15,196 nt of DNA from JBFHDX01 sp041584475 (GCA_041584475.1 JBFHDX010000091.1:1-15196), one strand, 5' to 3'. Positions 1 to 6,979 are shown, numbered from the stretch's first letter. Made by a program: numbers and translations. The notes: a model not told the origin generated them from the letters alone.

Positions 1-161
1 CCCCCCCCCCCCGACCGGGGCGGCAGTGCTTGCGCGGGTCGAGGGCGACACTGCGGCCGGCGGATACAAGGCGAAACCGTCAGCCTTGTTCCGAAGCGAC
101 AGGCTTGTACCCATCCGGCCCGACGGTCTGCCGTGACGCATACCGGCTGGAAGAAGATGAT

Positions 162-644
162 ATGAAAATCAGAACCAAGGGCACGCTTGCCGATGGTTTT
201 GGCTTCTGGGAGAAACTGTACGCTCAGTTCTCGTTCATTGCGATGGGAACAACGGGCGCCGTCGGCATAGGTCTTGTCGACTGGCGGTGGGTCTTGCCGT
301 ACTTCCTGATCTACGCATACGGGATCCTTGGGATCGTCATGCGGCATTTGACATGTCCGAGATGCCCGCATCTTCACGTATACGGCGACTGCCTCCAATT
401 TCCCCCTGAAGTATCGATGTGGCTTGTCAAAGAACGGAAAACGACGCCGTTCAGTGCTTCAGAGAGATTTCTGTTCTATCTGGTGTTCATTCTGATTCCG
501 GTCTTCCCGATATACTGGCTGCTGTCAAATCCCGTATTATTGACTGTATTTCTTGGAACCGTAGCGATGTGGTATTCGGGTCAGTTTCTTTATTTTTGCA
601 GACGATGCAGGGTCAAGGAATGCCCCTTCAACCGGGCTTTTTGA
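162..644 (+). CDS. Cysteine-rich four-helix membrane protein of unknown function
   Basis: The protein has 160 residues and I do not recognise its family. The start at ATG 162 is chosen because GGAAGAAG lies just upstream at Shine-Dalgarno distance and the reading frame before it looks non-coding. Hydrophobic segments lie at about residues 21-40, 43-61, 103-121 and 124-145. Two cysteine clusters occur: C65-x2-C68-x8-C77 (with H70 and H72) after helix 2, and C146-x2-C149-x4-C154 directly after helix 4. By simple topology both clusters would lie on the same side of the membrane, so they could form one metal or iron-sulfur site; this is inference. Base composition is visibly lower in GC than every other gene here, which suggests transfer or a different origin. 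The end overlaps a weak 5-bp inverted repeat (633-637 with 646-650). Confidence 0.75.
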   Translation: MKIRTKGTLADGFGFWEKLYAQFSFIAMGTTGAVGIGLVDWRWVLPYFLIYAYGILGIVMRHLTCPRCPHLHVYGDCLQFPPEVSMWLVKERKTTPFSASERFLFYLVFILIPVFPIYWLLSNPVLLTVFLGTVAMWYSGQFLYFCRRCRVKECPFNRAF

Positions 645-908
645 TGCCCGTATCGCATCAGTTCTCACGCCGGGATCGATTGGTCGCGTCATCGAGTTCG
701 AGCAAGCGCGGACGCAACTCGGGTTCGGCTCCGGCGCTCCCCGGGTACCGCGCACCCGATCCCGTTGCGATAGTCATGGCGGCGCTCCTTCGTGCGGTGT
801 GCCGGGCCGCATGACGCCGCCGCCTTCCGCCCATTCATACGGCCGTTCGCGCGTTGAGGTTGCCTTGCGGGGCGGCACGATTAGATCTTGCTTGTTCAGG
901 GAGAAACC

Positions 909-1979
909 ATGCGCAGCCGCCTCGCACAATTCGCAGCGATCTCCGTCCTCGGCGGTTTGACGGCGGCCTGCGCCGGGACCACGGACATGACGAAACCCGG
1001 CGCACCGGCGCACCATCTCGCCAACGGCAAGTTTCGCAACCCGCCGGGCAGCCCGCAGCGCATCGCCAGCTTCGGCGACATGACGAGGTTCCTGTTCAAC
1101 CAGACCTTCGTCGTCGATTCCCCTCCGGTCCCGGCCGGCCACGTATTGGCGCAGGACGCGGTCGCGGCGCAGCTCACCGCGGCCCCCAACCCCAGCGTGA
1201 CCTGGCTCGGACACGCCTCGTTCATCGTCCGCATCGGCGGCAAGATCGTGCTCACCGACCCGTTCCTCGGCGACAATGCCGGGCCGCTCGGGCTGGGGCC
1301 GAGGCGCTACGTCGCCCCGGCGCTGTCGGCGGCGGCGTTGCCCAGGGCCGACGTCATGCTCGTCAGCCACAATCACTACGACCATCTCGACGCGAGGACC
1401 ATCGAGGCCTATCCGTACAAGGACGACACGCAGGTCATCGTGCCGCTCGGGCTCGGCGCCTTCTTCACCGGGCGCGGCTATACCAGGGTGATGGAGCACG
1501 ACTGGTGGGACGCGTGGGAGGCCGACGGCCTGAAGATCACCACGCTGCCGGCGGTGCACTTCTCCGGGCGCGGGCTCGGCGACCGCAACCGCACGCTGTG
1601 GGCCAGCTTCGCCATCGTGGCGGGCGACGAGAGCGTCTGGTTCTCCGGGGACACCGCGCGCGGCGACGTGTTCGAAGAGATCGGCCGCCGCGTCGGGCCG
1701 TTCGATCTGGCGCTCGTCGGCATCGGGGCCTACGAGCCGCGCAAGATCATGCAGTCGTCGCACGCGACCCCGGAGGAGGCCGTCGGGATCGCGCGCGCCG
1801 TCGGCGCCAGGGCGGCGGTCGGCATGCACTGGGGCACCATCATGCTGACCCCGGAAGATCCGTTCGAGGCGCCCCGCCGCTTCCGTCGGGCGGCGGAGGA
1901 TCAGGGCTACGGCGCGGACAACGCCTGGATCTTGAAGATCGGCGAGACCCGGTCGTTCGGGGCCACCCATCCGGAGTGA
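909..1979 (+). CDS. NAPE-PLD/UlaG-type metallo-beta-lactamase-fold hydrolase, probable lipoprotein
   Basis: The 356-residue protein is a metallo-beta-lactamase-fold hydrolase of the N-acyl-phosphatidylethanolamine phospholipase D-like group. The metal-binding signature SHNHYDHLD gives H154, H156, D158 and H159. Further likely ligands are H217 in AVHFSGRG, D248 in FSGDT, and H307 in GMHWGT. The segment GPFDLALVGIGAYEPR is typical of NAPE-PLD-like proteins. The N-terminus is a short signal peptide ending in LTAAC, so C21 may be lipidated and the enzyme would act in the periplasm; the lipobox is acceptable but not ideal. ATG 909 is preferred over TTG 888 because AGGGAGA (898-904) precedes it and it starts the signal peptide directly. 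The substrate is unknown. Bacterial relatives are usually annotated as MBL-fold hydrolases and may cleave phosphodiesters in lipids. The next gene begins 53 bases downstream on the same strand. Confidence 0.88.
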   Translation: MRSRLAQFAAISVLGGLTAACAGTTDMTKPGAPAHHLANGKFRNPPGSPQRIASFGDMTRFLFNQTFVVDSPPVPAGHVLAQDAVAAQLTAAPNPSVTWLGHASFIVRIGGKIVLTDPFLGDNAGPLGLGPRRYVAPALSAAALPRADVMLVSHNHYDHLDARTIEAYPYKDDTQVIVPLGLGAFFTGRGYTRVMEHDWWDAWEADGLKITTLPAVHFSGRGLGDRNRTLWASFAIVAGDESVWFSGDTARGDVFEEIGRRVGPFDLALVGIGAYEPRKIMQSSHATPEEAVGIARAVGARAAVGMHWGTIMLTPEDPFEAPRRFRRAAEDQGYGADNAWILKIGETRSFGATHPE

Positions 1980-2032
1980 GCGCGAGTCGCCGAGCGCGCG
2001 GGCAGCTGGCGTCGGCGCAGCGGAGGAGGCAC

Positions 2033-2701
2033 ATGAGAGAGGTCGTTACGGGGGCGTTCGTCTCGCTCGATGGCGTTATGCAGGCGCCGGGCGGCCCGCA
2101 GGAGGATCCGACGCGCGGCTTCAGGTTCGGGGGCTGGGTCGTACCGCATCTGGACGCGGTCTTCGGCGAGGCGGTCGACCGCCTGTTCGGCCGCCCGTTC
2201 GACCTGCTGCTCGGCCGCAAGACTTACGAGATTTTCGCCGCGCACTGGCCGCATGCCGAGGGCGGGGACGACGATTCCATCGCCAGGCTGTTCAACAGCA
2301 CCACGAAATACGTCGCGACGCGCTCGACCATGGCGCTGACGTGGACGGGTTCGGTGGCGCTGCACGACGCGGCGGCGGACGTCGCCCGGCTGAAACGGGA
2401 GGACGGGCCGGCGCTGATCACGCAGGGCAGCAGCGATCTGATCCAGACGCTGCTCGCCGGCGATGTGATCGACGAGATCCACCTGTTCACCTTCCCGATG
2501 GTGCTGGGCGGCGGCAAGAAGCTGTTCGGCGAGGGCGCCAAGCCGGCGGCGTTCAGGCTGGTCGACAGCAGCGTGTCGACGACGGGAGTCGTCATCGCCC
2601 GCTACCGGCGAGCCGGCGACGTGGCGACGGGCGATTTCGCCATGGATCCGCCGACCCCCGAGGAAGTCGCGCGCCGCGAGCGCATGCAGCGCGAGGGCTG
2701 A
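2033..2701 (+). CDS. Dihydrofolate reductase / RibD C-terminal family oxidoreductase
   Basis: The 222-residue protein belongs to the RibD C-terminal/DHFR-like family (YyaP/YwjB type), which has the dihydrofolate-reductase fold and is presumed to bind NAD(P)H. Visible signatures are the N-terminal strand and loop ending in SLDGVM (residues 11-16), DLLLGRKTYEIF (57-68), the ITQGSSDLIQTLL nucleotide-binding region (129-141), and PMVLGGGKKLF (155-165). It is not a canonical folate-pathway FolA. Members of this group are mostly uncharacterised, so the substrate is unknown. ATG 2033 is supported by a strong GGAGGAGG (2022-2029). About 30 residues beyond the usual fold are hydrophilic and end in an Arg/Glu-rich tail. 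It lies 53 bases after the MBL-fold gene and may be co-transcribed with it. Confidence 0.85.
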   Translation: MREVVTGAFVSLDGVMQAPGGPQEDPTRGFRFGGWVVPHLDAVFGEAVDRLFGRPFDLLLGRKTYEIFAAHWPHAEGGDDDSIARLFNSTTKYVATRSTMALTWTGSVALHDAAADVARLKREDGPALITQGSSDLIQTLLAGDVIDEIHLFTFPMVLGGGKKLFGEGAKPAAFRLVDSSVSTTGVVIARYRRAGDVATGDFAMDPPTPEEVARRERMQREG

Positions 2702-3022
2702 TTGCCGGCCCGGCTGTCGCTGGCCCGCTCCCTGCCTGGCCGGGCGCGGGTGTGTGGCTGGACCCCGTCCGTGACTTTGGACCGCATGAACGGCGCGGCC
2801 CGGATCGGCAGCGGACCGCCTCGGGGCAAATACCCGCATACATAGAATAATTGTAAATAAATTCAATCATAAGAGGCACATTGCGAGCTTGCGATCTGCG
2901 CCGCAACGGCTCGCCGGAACCCGCGGTTTCATTGCGCTCAGCGGCGCCGCATCTGTTCAATGTGTCCCCGAATTCGGGCGCCGCCCCGCGCGCCGCCGGG
3001 CCGCGTTCGGCGCCGCTTCGGC
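2702..3022. other. Gene-free convergent gap with AT-rich island
   Basis: This 321-base gap separates two convergent genes. I see no convincing gene in it. It contains a 7-bp inverted repeat (2708-2714 with 2739-2745) just after the DHFR-family stop, which could help termination but has no T-run. Around 2835-2880 there is a sharp AT-rich island (TAGAATAATTGTAAATAAAT) that contrasts with the GC-rich surroundings. Further on lie a perfect 12-base palindrome CCCGAATTCGGG (2967-2978) and flanking 8-base arms GCGGCGCC/GGCGCCGC (2941-2948 and 2977-2984). These could form a hairpin near the 3' end of the minus-strand ACT gene. Confidence 0.6.
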
Positions 3023-3580
3023 TCAGCCGCCGCGGCGCAGCGAGATGTCGACCATGAGCGAGCCGGCCAGCGCCTCCAGCGCGTCGCGCAGCTCCTCGCC
3101 GCTGACGCCAGCCGGCACGCGCACCTGCGCCTCGGCGTAGAACATCTGGCCGCCGCTCATCGGTGCCTCGCGGATGTCGGTCTCCATGTCCTCGACGCTG
3201 ACCCCGCGCTCGGCGAGGCAGTGTGTGATGTCGCGCAAGATCCCCGGCTGGTCGGGGCCGACGAGGTCCACCGTGTAGAGCGCGCCCTCCGGCTGCGCCG
3301 GCTCCTTCGCCGTCGCGGTGCCCGGCTTCTCCGCGGTGTCCCCGGCCTCCTCGACGGTCAGGTGGAAGCCCTCCTCGTCGAGCGCCTGCAGCGCCTTCTT
3401 CAGCGCCGCGACCCTGCCGGCGGGGATCTCGACGCGGGCGATCCCGGCGAACTTCTCCGCCAGGTGGGCCATGCGGCTCTCGAGCCAGTTGCCACCCTCG
3501 CTCGCCACCGTCTCCGACAGCCGTTCGACGAGGCCCGGCCGGTCCCTGGCGATGAAGGTCAGGACGAGTGTCTTTGCCAT
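3023..3580 (-). CDS. Tandem ACT-domain protein, GcvR-like
   Basis: The 185-residue protein has two ACT domains, at about residues 3-78 and 101-181, joined by an Ala/Glu/Pro-rich linker. Each begins with the characteristic strand-loop motif: FIARDRPGLVERL and LVGPDQPGILRDI. This layout matches the glycine cleavage system transcriptional repressor GcvR and related ACT-only regulators, which sense amino acids and act through protein contacts, since no DNA-binding domain is present. No gcv gene is seen in this window, so a specific link to glycine cleavage is inference. ATG at 3580 is preceded on its own strand by GGGAAGGGAAG, a good ribosome-binding site. It lies 116 bases downstream of the DUF1684 gene on the same strand and might share its transcript. 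Confidence 0.85.
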   Translation of the reverse strand: MAKTLVLTFIARDRPGLVERLSETVASEGGNWLESRMAHLAEKFAGIARVEIPAGRVAALKKALQALDEEGFHLTVEEAGDTAEKPGTATAKEPAQPEGALYTVDLVGPDQPGILRDITHCLAERGVSVEDMETDIREAPMSGGQMFYAEAQVRVPAGVSGEELRDALEALAGSLMVDISLRRGG

Positions 3581-3696
3581 GGTCCGCTTCCCTTCCCGGC
3601 GCTGTCCGCACCCCCTTTGCGCGACATTAGCAACGGCGCGGCGGCTTCGCCAGTGCCGGAAACGGTGAGTTCGTGCGGTGCGCGGATGTGCCGCGG

Positions 3697-4347
3697 TCAG
3701 CCGAGCCTCTCGCCGCCCCGCACCGGCGCCGGCAGCCGGTTCTCCGGCGGTGCCAGCGGGCAGGTCCAGTCGGCCGAGTGGACGCAGGACGGGTGGTAGG
3801 CGAAATTGAAGTCGAGCACGAGGCGGTCGTCGCACGAGCCGAGGTCGGCGCCCTTGATGGCGTCGAGCAGGTAGCGGCCGCCGCCGTAGGTCTCGTTGCC
3901 GCTCGTCGCGTCGCGGAACGGCAGGAACAGGCCGCCGCCGTAGCCGGCGATCCAGTACAGCGTGAGCTCGGCGCCGAGATCGGGCCGCAGGCCGAGCGTG
4001 CGGCCCACGGGAACGAGCCGCGCCGTGCCGTCGTCGCCGATCTCGAGGCGTCGCTCGGCCGTCGCGGTCGCCGGCTCGAGCGCGACCTGGAAGCGCAGCC
4101 CGGGATCGTAAGGGTAGGCGGGCAGGCCCGAAAAACAGCTTCGGGCGGCCGCCGGCAGCGGCGACTGCGGATGCCGGGCGAACAGCGCGTCGCGGCTGTC
4201 GCGCCAGTCCCGCCACGCGACCGTCGGGTCGGGTTCGCCGCGGATGCGGGCGTAGAGCTCGAAGGTCCGGCGCCGCCAGTCGGCGAGCTGCAGCAGCGGG
4301 TGGGCGTCGTCGGTTCGTATCGGATGGTCGCTGAGGATGTCGTGCAT
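3697..4347 (-). CDS. DUF1684 family protein
   Basis: The 216-residue protein carries the DUF1684 signature. In order these are HPQSPLP (59-65), the CFSGLPAYPYDP segment (71-82), FLPFRDATSGNETYGGGRYL (141-160), DFNFAYHPSCVH (179-190) and CPLAPPENRLP (196-206). The conserved TYGGGRYL and the DFNxAYxPxC block are diagnostic. The biochemical role of this family is not established. No signal peptide or membrane segment is visible. The start at 4347 is the first ATG giving a usual family length, but its ribosome-binding site is weak; GTG at 4356 is an in-frame alternative. It is transcribed divergently from imuA, and the LexA box at 4448-4462 lies about 100 bases upstream of it. Confidence 0.85.
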   Translation of the reverse strand: MHDILSDHPIRTDDAHPLLQLADWRRRTFELYARIRGEPDPTVAWRDWRDSRDALFARHPQSPLPAAARSCFSGLPAYPYDPGLRFQVALEPATATAERRLEIGDDGTARLVPVGRTLGLRPDLGAELTLYWIAGYGGGLFLPFRDATSGNETYGGGRYLLDAIKGADLGSCDDRLVLDFNFAYHPSCVHSADWTCPLAPPENRLPAPVRGGERLG

Positions 4348-4422
4348 GCGCCGCACCGTGGCAGAGTGGCCGGCGCAGGCCAACCGTCGCTCAAGCGAAT
4401 GTGAACGGATCGGCCGTCCGGC

Positions 4423-4451
4423 TTGACTCGGGCCCGGTCCGGCGATAGAAC
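4423..4451 (+). promoter_or_regulatory. Candidate sigma70-type promoter of the imuA operon
   Basis: TTGACT (4423-4428) matches the -35 consensus TTGACA at five of six bases. After a 17-base spacer comes TAGAAC (4446-4451), four of six matches to TATAAT. The -10 element overlaps the first half of the LexA box, so a bound repressor would block RNA polymerase. The imuA ATG is 32 bases downstream of the -10 element. Confidence 0.6.
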
Positions 4452-4462
4452 AAAACAGGAAC
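4448..4462. promoter_or_regulatory. LexA box (SOS operator), GAAC-N7-GAAC
   Basis: The sequence GAAC AAAACAG GAAC is a perfect match to the alphaproteobacterial LexA site, GTTC-N7-GTTC read on the other strand. It ends 21 bases before the imuA start codon and overlaps the candidate -10 element. imuA-imuB-dnaE2 cassettes are well-known LexA targets, so sequence and context agree. It lies in the intergenic region shared with the divergent DUF1684 gene, which could in principle also respond. Confidence 0.87.
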
Positions 4463-4483
4463 ATTTGGCCGTTCGGGGACGCC

Positions 4484-5236
4484 ATGAGCCGCTGGAAAAG
4501 CCGCCGGAATCTTCAGCAGCTGCGCGCCGCGGTGGCGCAGATCGGACGCCGCGCTGCGGCGCCGGAGGGCCGCGTGCTGCCGCTCGACCTCGTACCGCTC
4601 GACCGGGCGCTGGGGGAGGGTGGCCTGCGGCTGGGGGTCTTGCACGAAGTCTCGGGTACGGCGGCGGATGGTTTCGCCGCGGTCGTCGCCGGCCGGCTCG
4701 CCTCGCGCAGCGGCGGCGCGGTGCTGTGGTGCGTTCTGGCGCGCCGCGGCGTCGAGCTCTATCCGCCGGGGCTGGCGGCGCTCGGGCTGGATCCGGCGCG
4801 GCTGCTGCAGGTGCGCTGCCGGGACCGGGCGGCGCTGCTGGCGGCGGCGGAGGAGGGGCTGCGCGGCGGCGGGCCCGCCGCCGTGGTCGTGGAGGGTGAT
4901 CGCGTCCCCGACATGGTTGCCGGCCGGCGGCTGCAGCTGGCGGCGGAGGATGGCGGGGTCACCGGCCTGCTGCTGGTGCGGCACGGCTCGCGGCGGCGCC
5001 ATGGCGCCCGCGGGCGCCGTGGCGCCGTGGCGCCCGAGGGCCCGGCGCCCGACACCCTGCCGCCCAGCGTCGCGGTCAGCCGCTGGCGGGCGGACCATGC
5101 GTGCGCCGGCGCCGGCGCGACGCTGCGCTGGCGGCTTGCGCTGCTGCGCTGCCGTGCCGGCGGCACCGGGGAATGGGAGGTGGACTGGAATGCGAAGACG
5201 CTTCGTCTCGCTCTGGTTTCCCCGGCTGGCGACTGA
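4484..5236 (+). CDS. imuA: ImuA, RecA/SulA-like mutasome accessory protein
   Basis: The 250-residue protein is the first gene of the SOS mutasome cassette. Recognisable ImuA features include the N-terminal block LPLDLVPLDRALGEGGLRLG (residues 32-51) and HEVSGTAADGFAAVVAGRLA (54-73), which sits where RecA has its Walker A motif but lacks GKT. Also present are VLWCVLARRGVELYPPGLAALGLD and the C-terminal SVAVSRWRADHA segment. ImuA acts with ImuB and DnaE2 in damage-induced mutagenesis. An unusual Arg/Gly/Ala-rich stretch at about 170-189 is encoded by clustered GGCGCC palindromes and may be a slippage-prone insertion. Its ribosome-binding site is weak (GGGGA). The stop lies 47 bases inside imuB, which suggests translational coupling. 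Confidence 0.9.
   Translation: MSRWKSRRNLQQLRAAVAQIGRRAAAPEGRVLPLDLVPLDRALGEGGLRLGVLHEVSGTAADGFAAVVAGRLASRSGGAVLWCVLARRGVELYPPGLAALGLDPARLLQVRCRDRAALLAAAEEGLRGGGPAAVVVEGDRVPDMVAGRRLQLAAEDGGVTGLLLVRHGSRRRHGARGRRGAVAPEGPAPDTLPPSVAVSRWRADHACAGAGATLRWRLALLRCRAGGTGEWEVDWNAKTLRLALVSPAGD
4995..5034. repeat. Cluster of five GGCGCC palindromes inside imuA
   Basis: The hexamer GGCGCC occurs at 4995, 5003, 5013, 5021 and 5029. Together they create longer perfect palindromes, GGCGCCATGGCGCC (4995-5008) and GGCGCCCGCGGGCGCC (5003-5018). They encode a low-complexity Arg/Gly/Ala stretch of ImuA. Confidence 0.8.
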
Positions 5237-6713
5237 CCGCGTCGCCCGCGACCGCGGCGCCGCCTGGTCGGCGCGGCCGGCGGCGACGACGGCGGAATGC
5301 GGCAACCGGATCCTGCTGACCGGGATCAACCGGGCGGCGGAGGAGGCGGGCCTCGCCCCCGGCATGACGCTGGCCGACGCCCGCGCCGTGGTCGCAGGCC
5401 TTGCCACCGTGCCGGCGGAACCCGCCGCCGAGGCCGAGCTGCTCGGCCGGCTCGGGCGCTGGTGCGGGCGCTATACGCCGCTGGTGGCAAGGGACGGGCC
5501 GGACGGGCTGTTTCTCGACGTGACCGGCTGTGCCCACCTGTTCGGCGGCGAGGCGGCGCTGCTGCGCGACGTGATGGCGCGGCTCGACCGGCTCGGCTTT
5601 GCGGTGTCCGCCGCGCTCGCCGATACCGCCGCGGCGGCGCGCGCCGTCGCCCGCTTCGCGGCGCCCGGGACGGTGGTACCGCCCGGCAGCGCCGCGCGGG
5701 CGCTGGAGCGGCTGCCGGTCGCGGCGCTGGGGCTCGACCGCGAGAGCGCGGCCGGCCTCGCCCATCTCGGGCTGCGCCGGATCGGCGACCTCTACGGTCT
5801 GCCGCGCGGCTCGCTCGCCGCCCGCTTCGGCCGCGCCACGGTCCTGCAGCTCGACCGGGCGCTGGGGCACGCCGCGGAGCCGTTCGATTCCCTGCGCGAC
5901 GATGCGATACCGCGGGAGCGGATCGCCTTTGCCGAGCCGATCGGCGCGCGCAGCGACATCGATGCGGCGCTGGGCCACCTGCTCGGGCGGATGGCCGCGC
6001 GGCTCGAGCGGGCCGGCCGCGGCGCGCGGCGGCTCGAGCTCGCCTGCCACCGGGTCGACGGCACGGCGCAGATGGTCGCTGTCGGCACCGCACGGCCGCT
6101 GCGCGACGTGGCGGCGCTGGCGCGCCTGTTCCGGGAACGGCTGGATCATCTCGATCCCGGCTTCGGTATCGAGGCGATGATCCTCTGCGCCCCCGGCGTC
6201 GAGCGCCAGGCGCCGGCGCAGGAGACGCTGGATGCGGCACGCGCGGCGGCCGACGCGGACGGCATCGCGTCGCTCGTCGAGCGCCTCGGCAACCGCTTCG
6301 GCTTCGATGCCGTGCTGCGCGCGACGCCGATCGACAGCCACCTGCCGGACCGCGCCTGGCGGCTGCGTCCCGCCGCCATGGCCGGGGAACCGGGCGGCGC
6401 GGCGGCGGTCTGGTCGACGGCGATCCTGCGCCCGCCGCGCCTGCTGCGTCGCCCCGAGCCGGTGCAGGCCGAGCCCGGGGCGGAAGCGCACGATCTCGTG
6501 CCGCCCGCCGCCTTCCGCTGGCGCGGCCGCCGGCACGTGGTGCGCCGCGCCGAGGGGCCCGAGCGCATCGCCCCCGAATGGTGGCGCGCCGACGCGCACT
6601 GGGCGTCGGGCGCGCGCGATTACTGGTGCGTCGAGGACGAGGCCGGCCGCCGCTTCTGGCTCTGCTGCACGGGCCGGCCGCGATGCTGGCACCTGCACGG
6701 CCTGTTTGCCTGA
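5190..6713 (+). CDS. imuB: ImuB, non-catalytic Y-family polymerase-like protein
   Basis: The 507-residue protein is a Y-family DNA polymerase homologue of the ImuB group. The N-terminus RRRFVSLWFPRLATDRV corresponds to the first palm strand, where active polymerases carry the catalytic Asp of the DMDAFF-type motif; here it is absent. The later SIDEAYLDVT-type motif is reduced to GPDGLFLDVTG (103-113), so the Asp-Glu pair is also lost. This matches the established view that ImuB is a catalytically dead scaffold linking DnaE2, ImuA and the beta clamp. A helix-hairpin-helix region (about 170-225, with GLRRIGDLYGLP) and a little-finger-like region (about 235-345) follow, then an ImuB-specific C-terminal part. 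I did not identify a clear clamp-binding motif. ATG 5190 follows GGGAGG (5175-5180) and overlaps imuA. Confidence 0.92.
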   Translation: MRRRFVSLWFPRLATDRVARDRGAAWSARPAATTAECGNRILLTGINRAAEEAGLAPGMTLADARAVVAGLATVPAEPAAEAELLGRLGRWCGRYTPLVARDGPDGLFLDVTGCAHLFGGEAALLRDVMARLDRLGFAVSAALADTAAAARAVARFAAPGTVVPPGSAARALERLPVAALGLDRESAAGLAHLGLRRIGDLYGLPRGSLAARFGRATVLQLDRALGHAAEPFDSLRDDAIPRERIAFAEPIGARSDIDAALGHLLGRMAARLERAGRGARRLELACHRVDGTAQMVAVGTARPLRDVAALARLFRERLDHLDPGFGIEAMILCAPGVERQAPAQETLDAARAAADADGIASLVERLGNRFGFDAVLRATPIDSHLPDRAWRLRPAAMAGEPGGAAAVWSTAILRPPRLLRRPEPVQAEPGAEAHDLVPPAAFRWRGRRHVVRRAEGPERIAPEWWRADAHWASGARDYWCVEDEAGRRFWLCCTGRPRCWHLHGLFA

Positions 6714-6730
6714 TCCCGGGAGATCGTGAG

Positions 6731-6964
6731 ATGGCGAGTGTGACCGTTCGGAATCTCGACGAGGCGGTCGTCGAGGCGCTCAAGGAAAGGGCGCGGGCCA
6801 ACAACCGTTCGCTCGAGGGCGAGCTGCGACAGATTCTGACCGATGCCGCAAGGCGGGTCTCGGGGCCCGACCTGCGGGCGCTGGCCGAACGCATTGCCGC
6901 CAAGACCCCGGACCGGCCGCAGACCGAGCGCACCACGCTGCTGCGCGAGGACCGGCGGCGCTAG
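6731..6964 (+). CDS. FitA-like ribbon-helix-helix antitoxin, apparently without toxin
   Basis: The 77-residue protein begins ASVTVRNLDEAVVEALKERA and continues RSLEGELRQILTDAA, the classic pattern of FitA/VapB ribbon-helix-helix antitoxins. Residues 3-8 form the DNA-contacting strand, followed by two helices to about residue 43. The remaining C-terminal tail would normally wrap around a PIN-domain toxin (FitB/VapC). No toxin gene follows: only 141 bases separate it from dnaE2, and they are filled by a palindromic repeat. It starts 17 bases after the imuB stop with GGGAG (6718-6722) as ribosome-binding site, so it is probably co-transcribed with the SOS cassette. It may be an orphan remnant of a toxin-antitoxin pair or a domesticated regulator; the sequence cannot decide. 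Confidence 0.87.
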   Translation: MASVTVRNLDEAVVEALKERARANNRSLEGELRQILTDAARRVSGPDLRALAERIAAKTPDRPQTERTTLLREDRRR

Positions 6965-6967
6965 CGC

Positions 6968-6979
6968 CATGACCCCTGC
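6968..6979 (+). repeat. Left copy of 12-base direct repeat flanking palindromic element
   Basis: CATGACCCCTGC here is identical to 7105-7116, where it contains the dnaE2 start codon. The left copy begins 4 bases after the antitoxin stop codon and looks like a vestigial dnaE2 start. It may be a target-site duplication made when the palindromic element inserted. Confidence 0.65.

Noticed and set aside
1..12. Run of twelve C bases at the very start of the window
   Set aside because: It lies at the edge, where a contig end or homopolymer artefact is as likely as biology; nothing else supports a function.
30..161. N-terminal extension of the first membrane protein to position 30
   Set aside because: The extra 44 residues are Arg/Pro-rich with no membrane character, and a good ribosome-binding site sits before ATG 162.
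633..650. Terminator after the first membrane protein
   Set aside because: The stem has only 5 bp with an 8-base loop and no T-run after it, which is too weak to annotate.
774..1970. 398-codon minus-strand open frame opposite the MBL-fold gene
   Set aside because: Its composition is Arg/Gly/Ala/Asp-rich with no motif, and it fully overlaps a gene with clear catalytic motifs.
5190..6713. ImuB as an inactivated or mutated polymerase IV
   Set aside because: Loss of the catalytic acidic residues is normal for ImuB, and the cassette context fits, so this is not evidence of decay.
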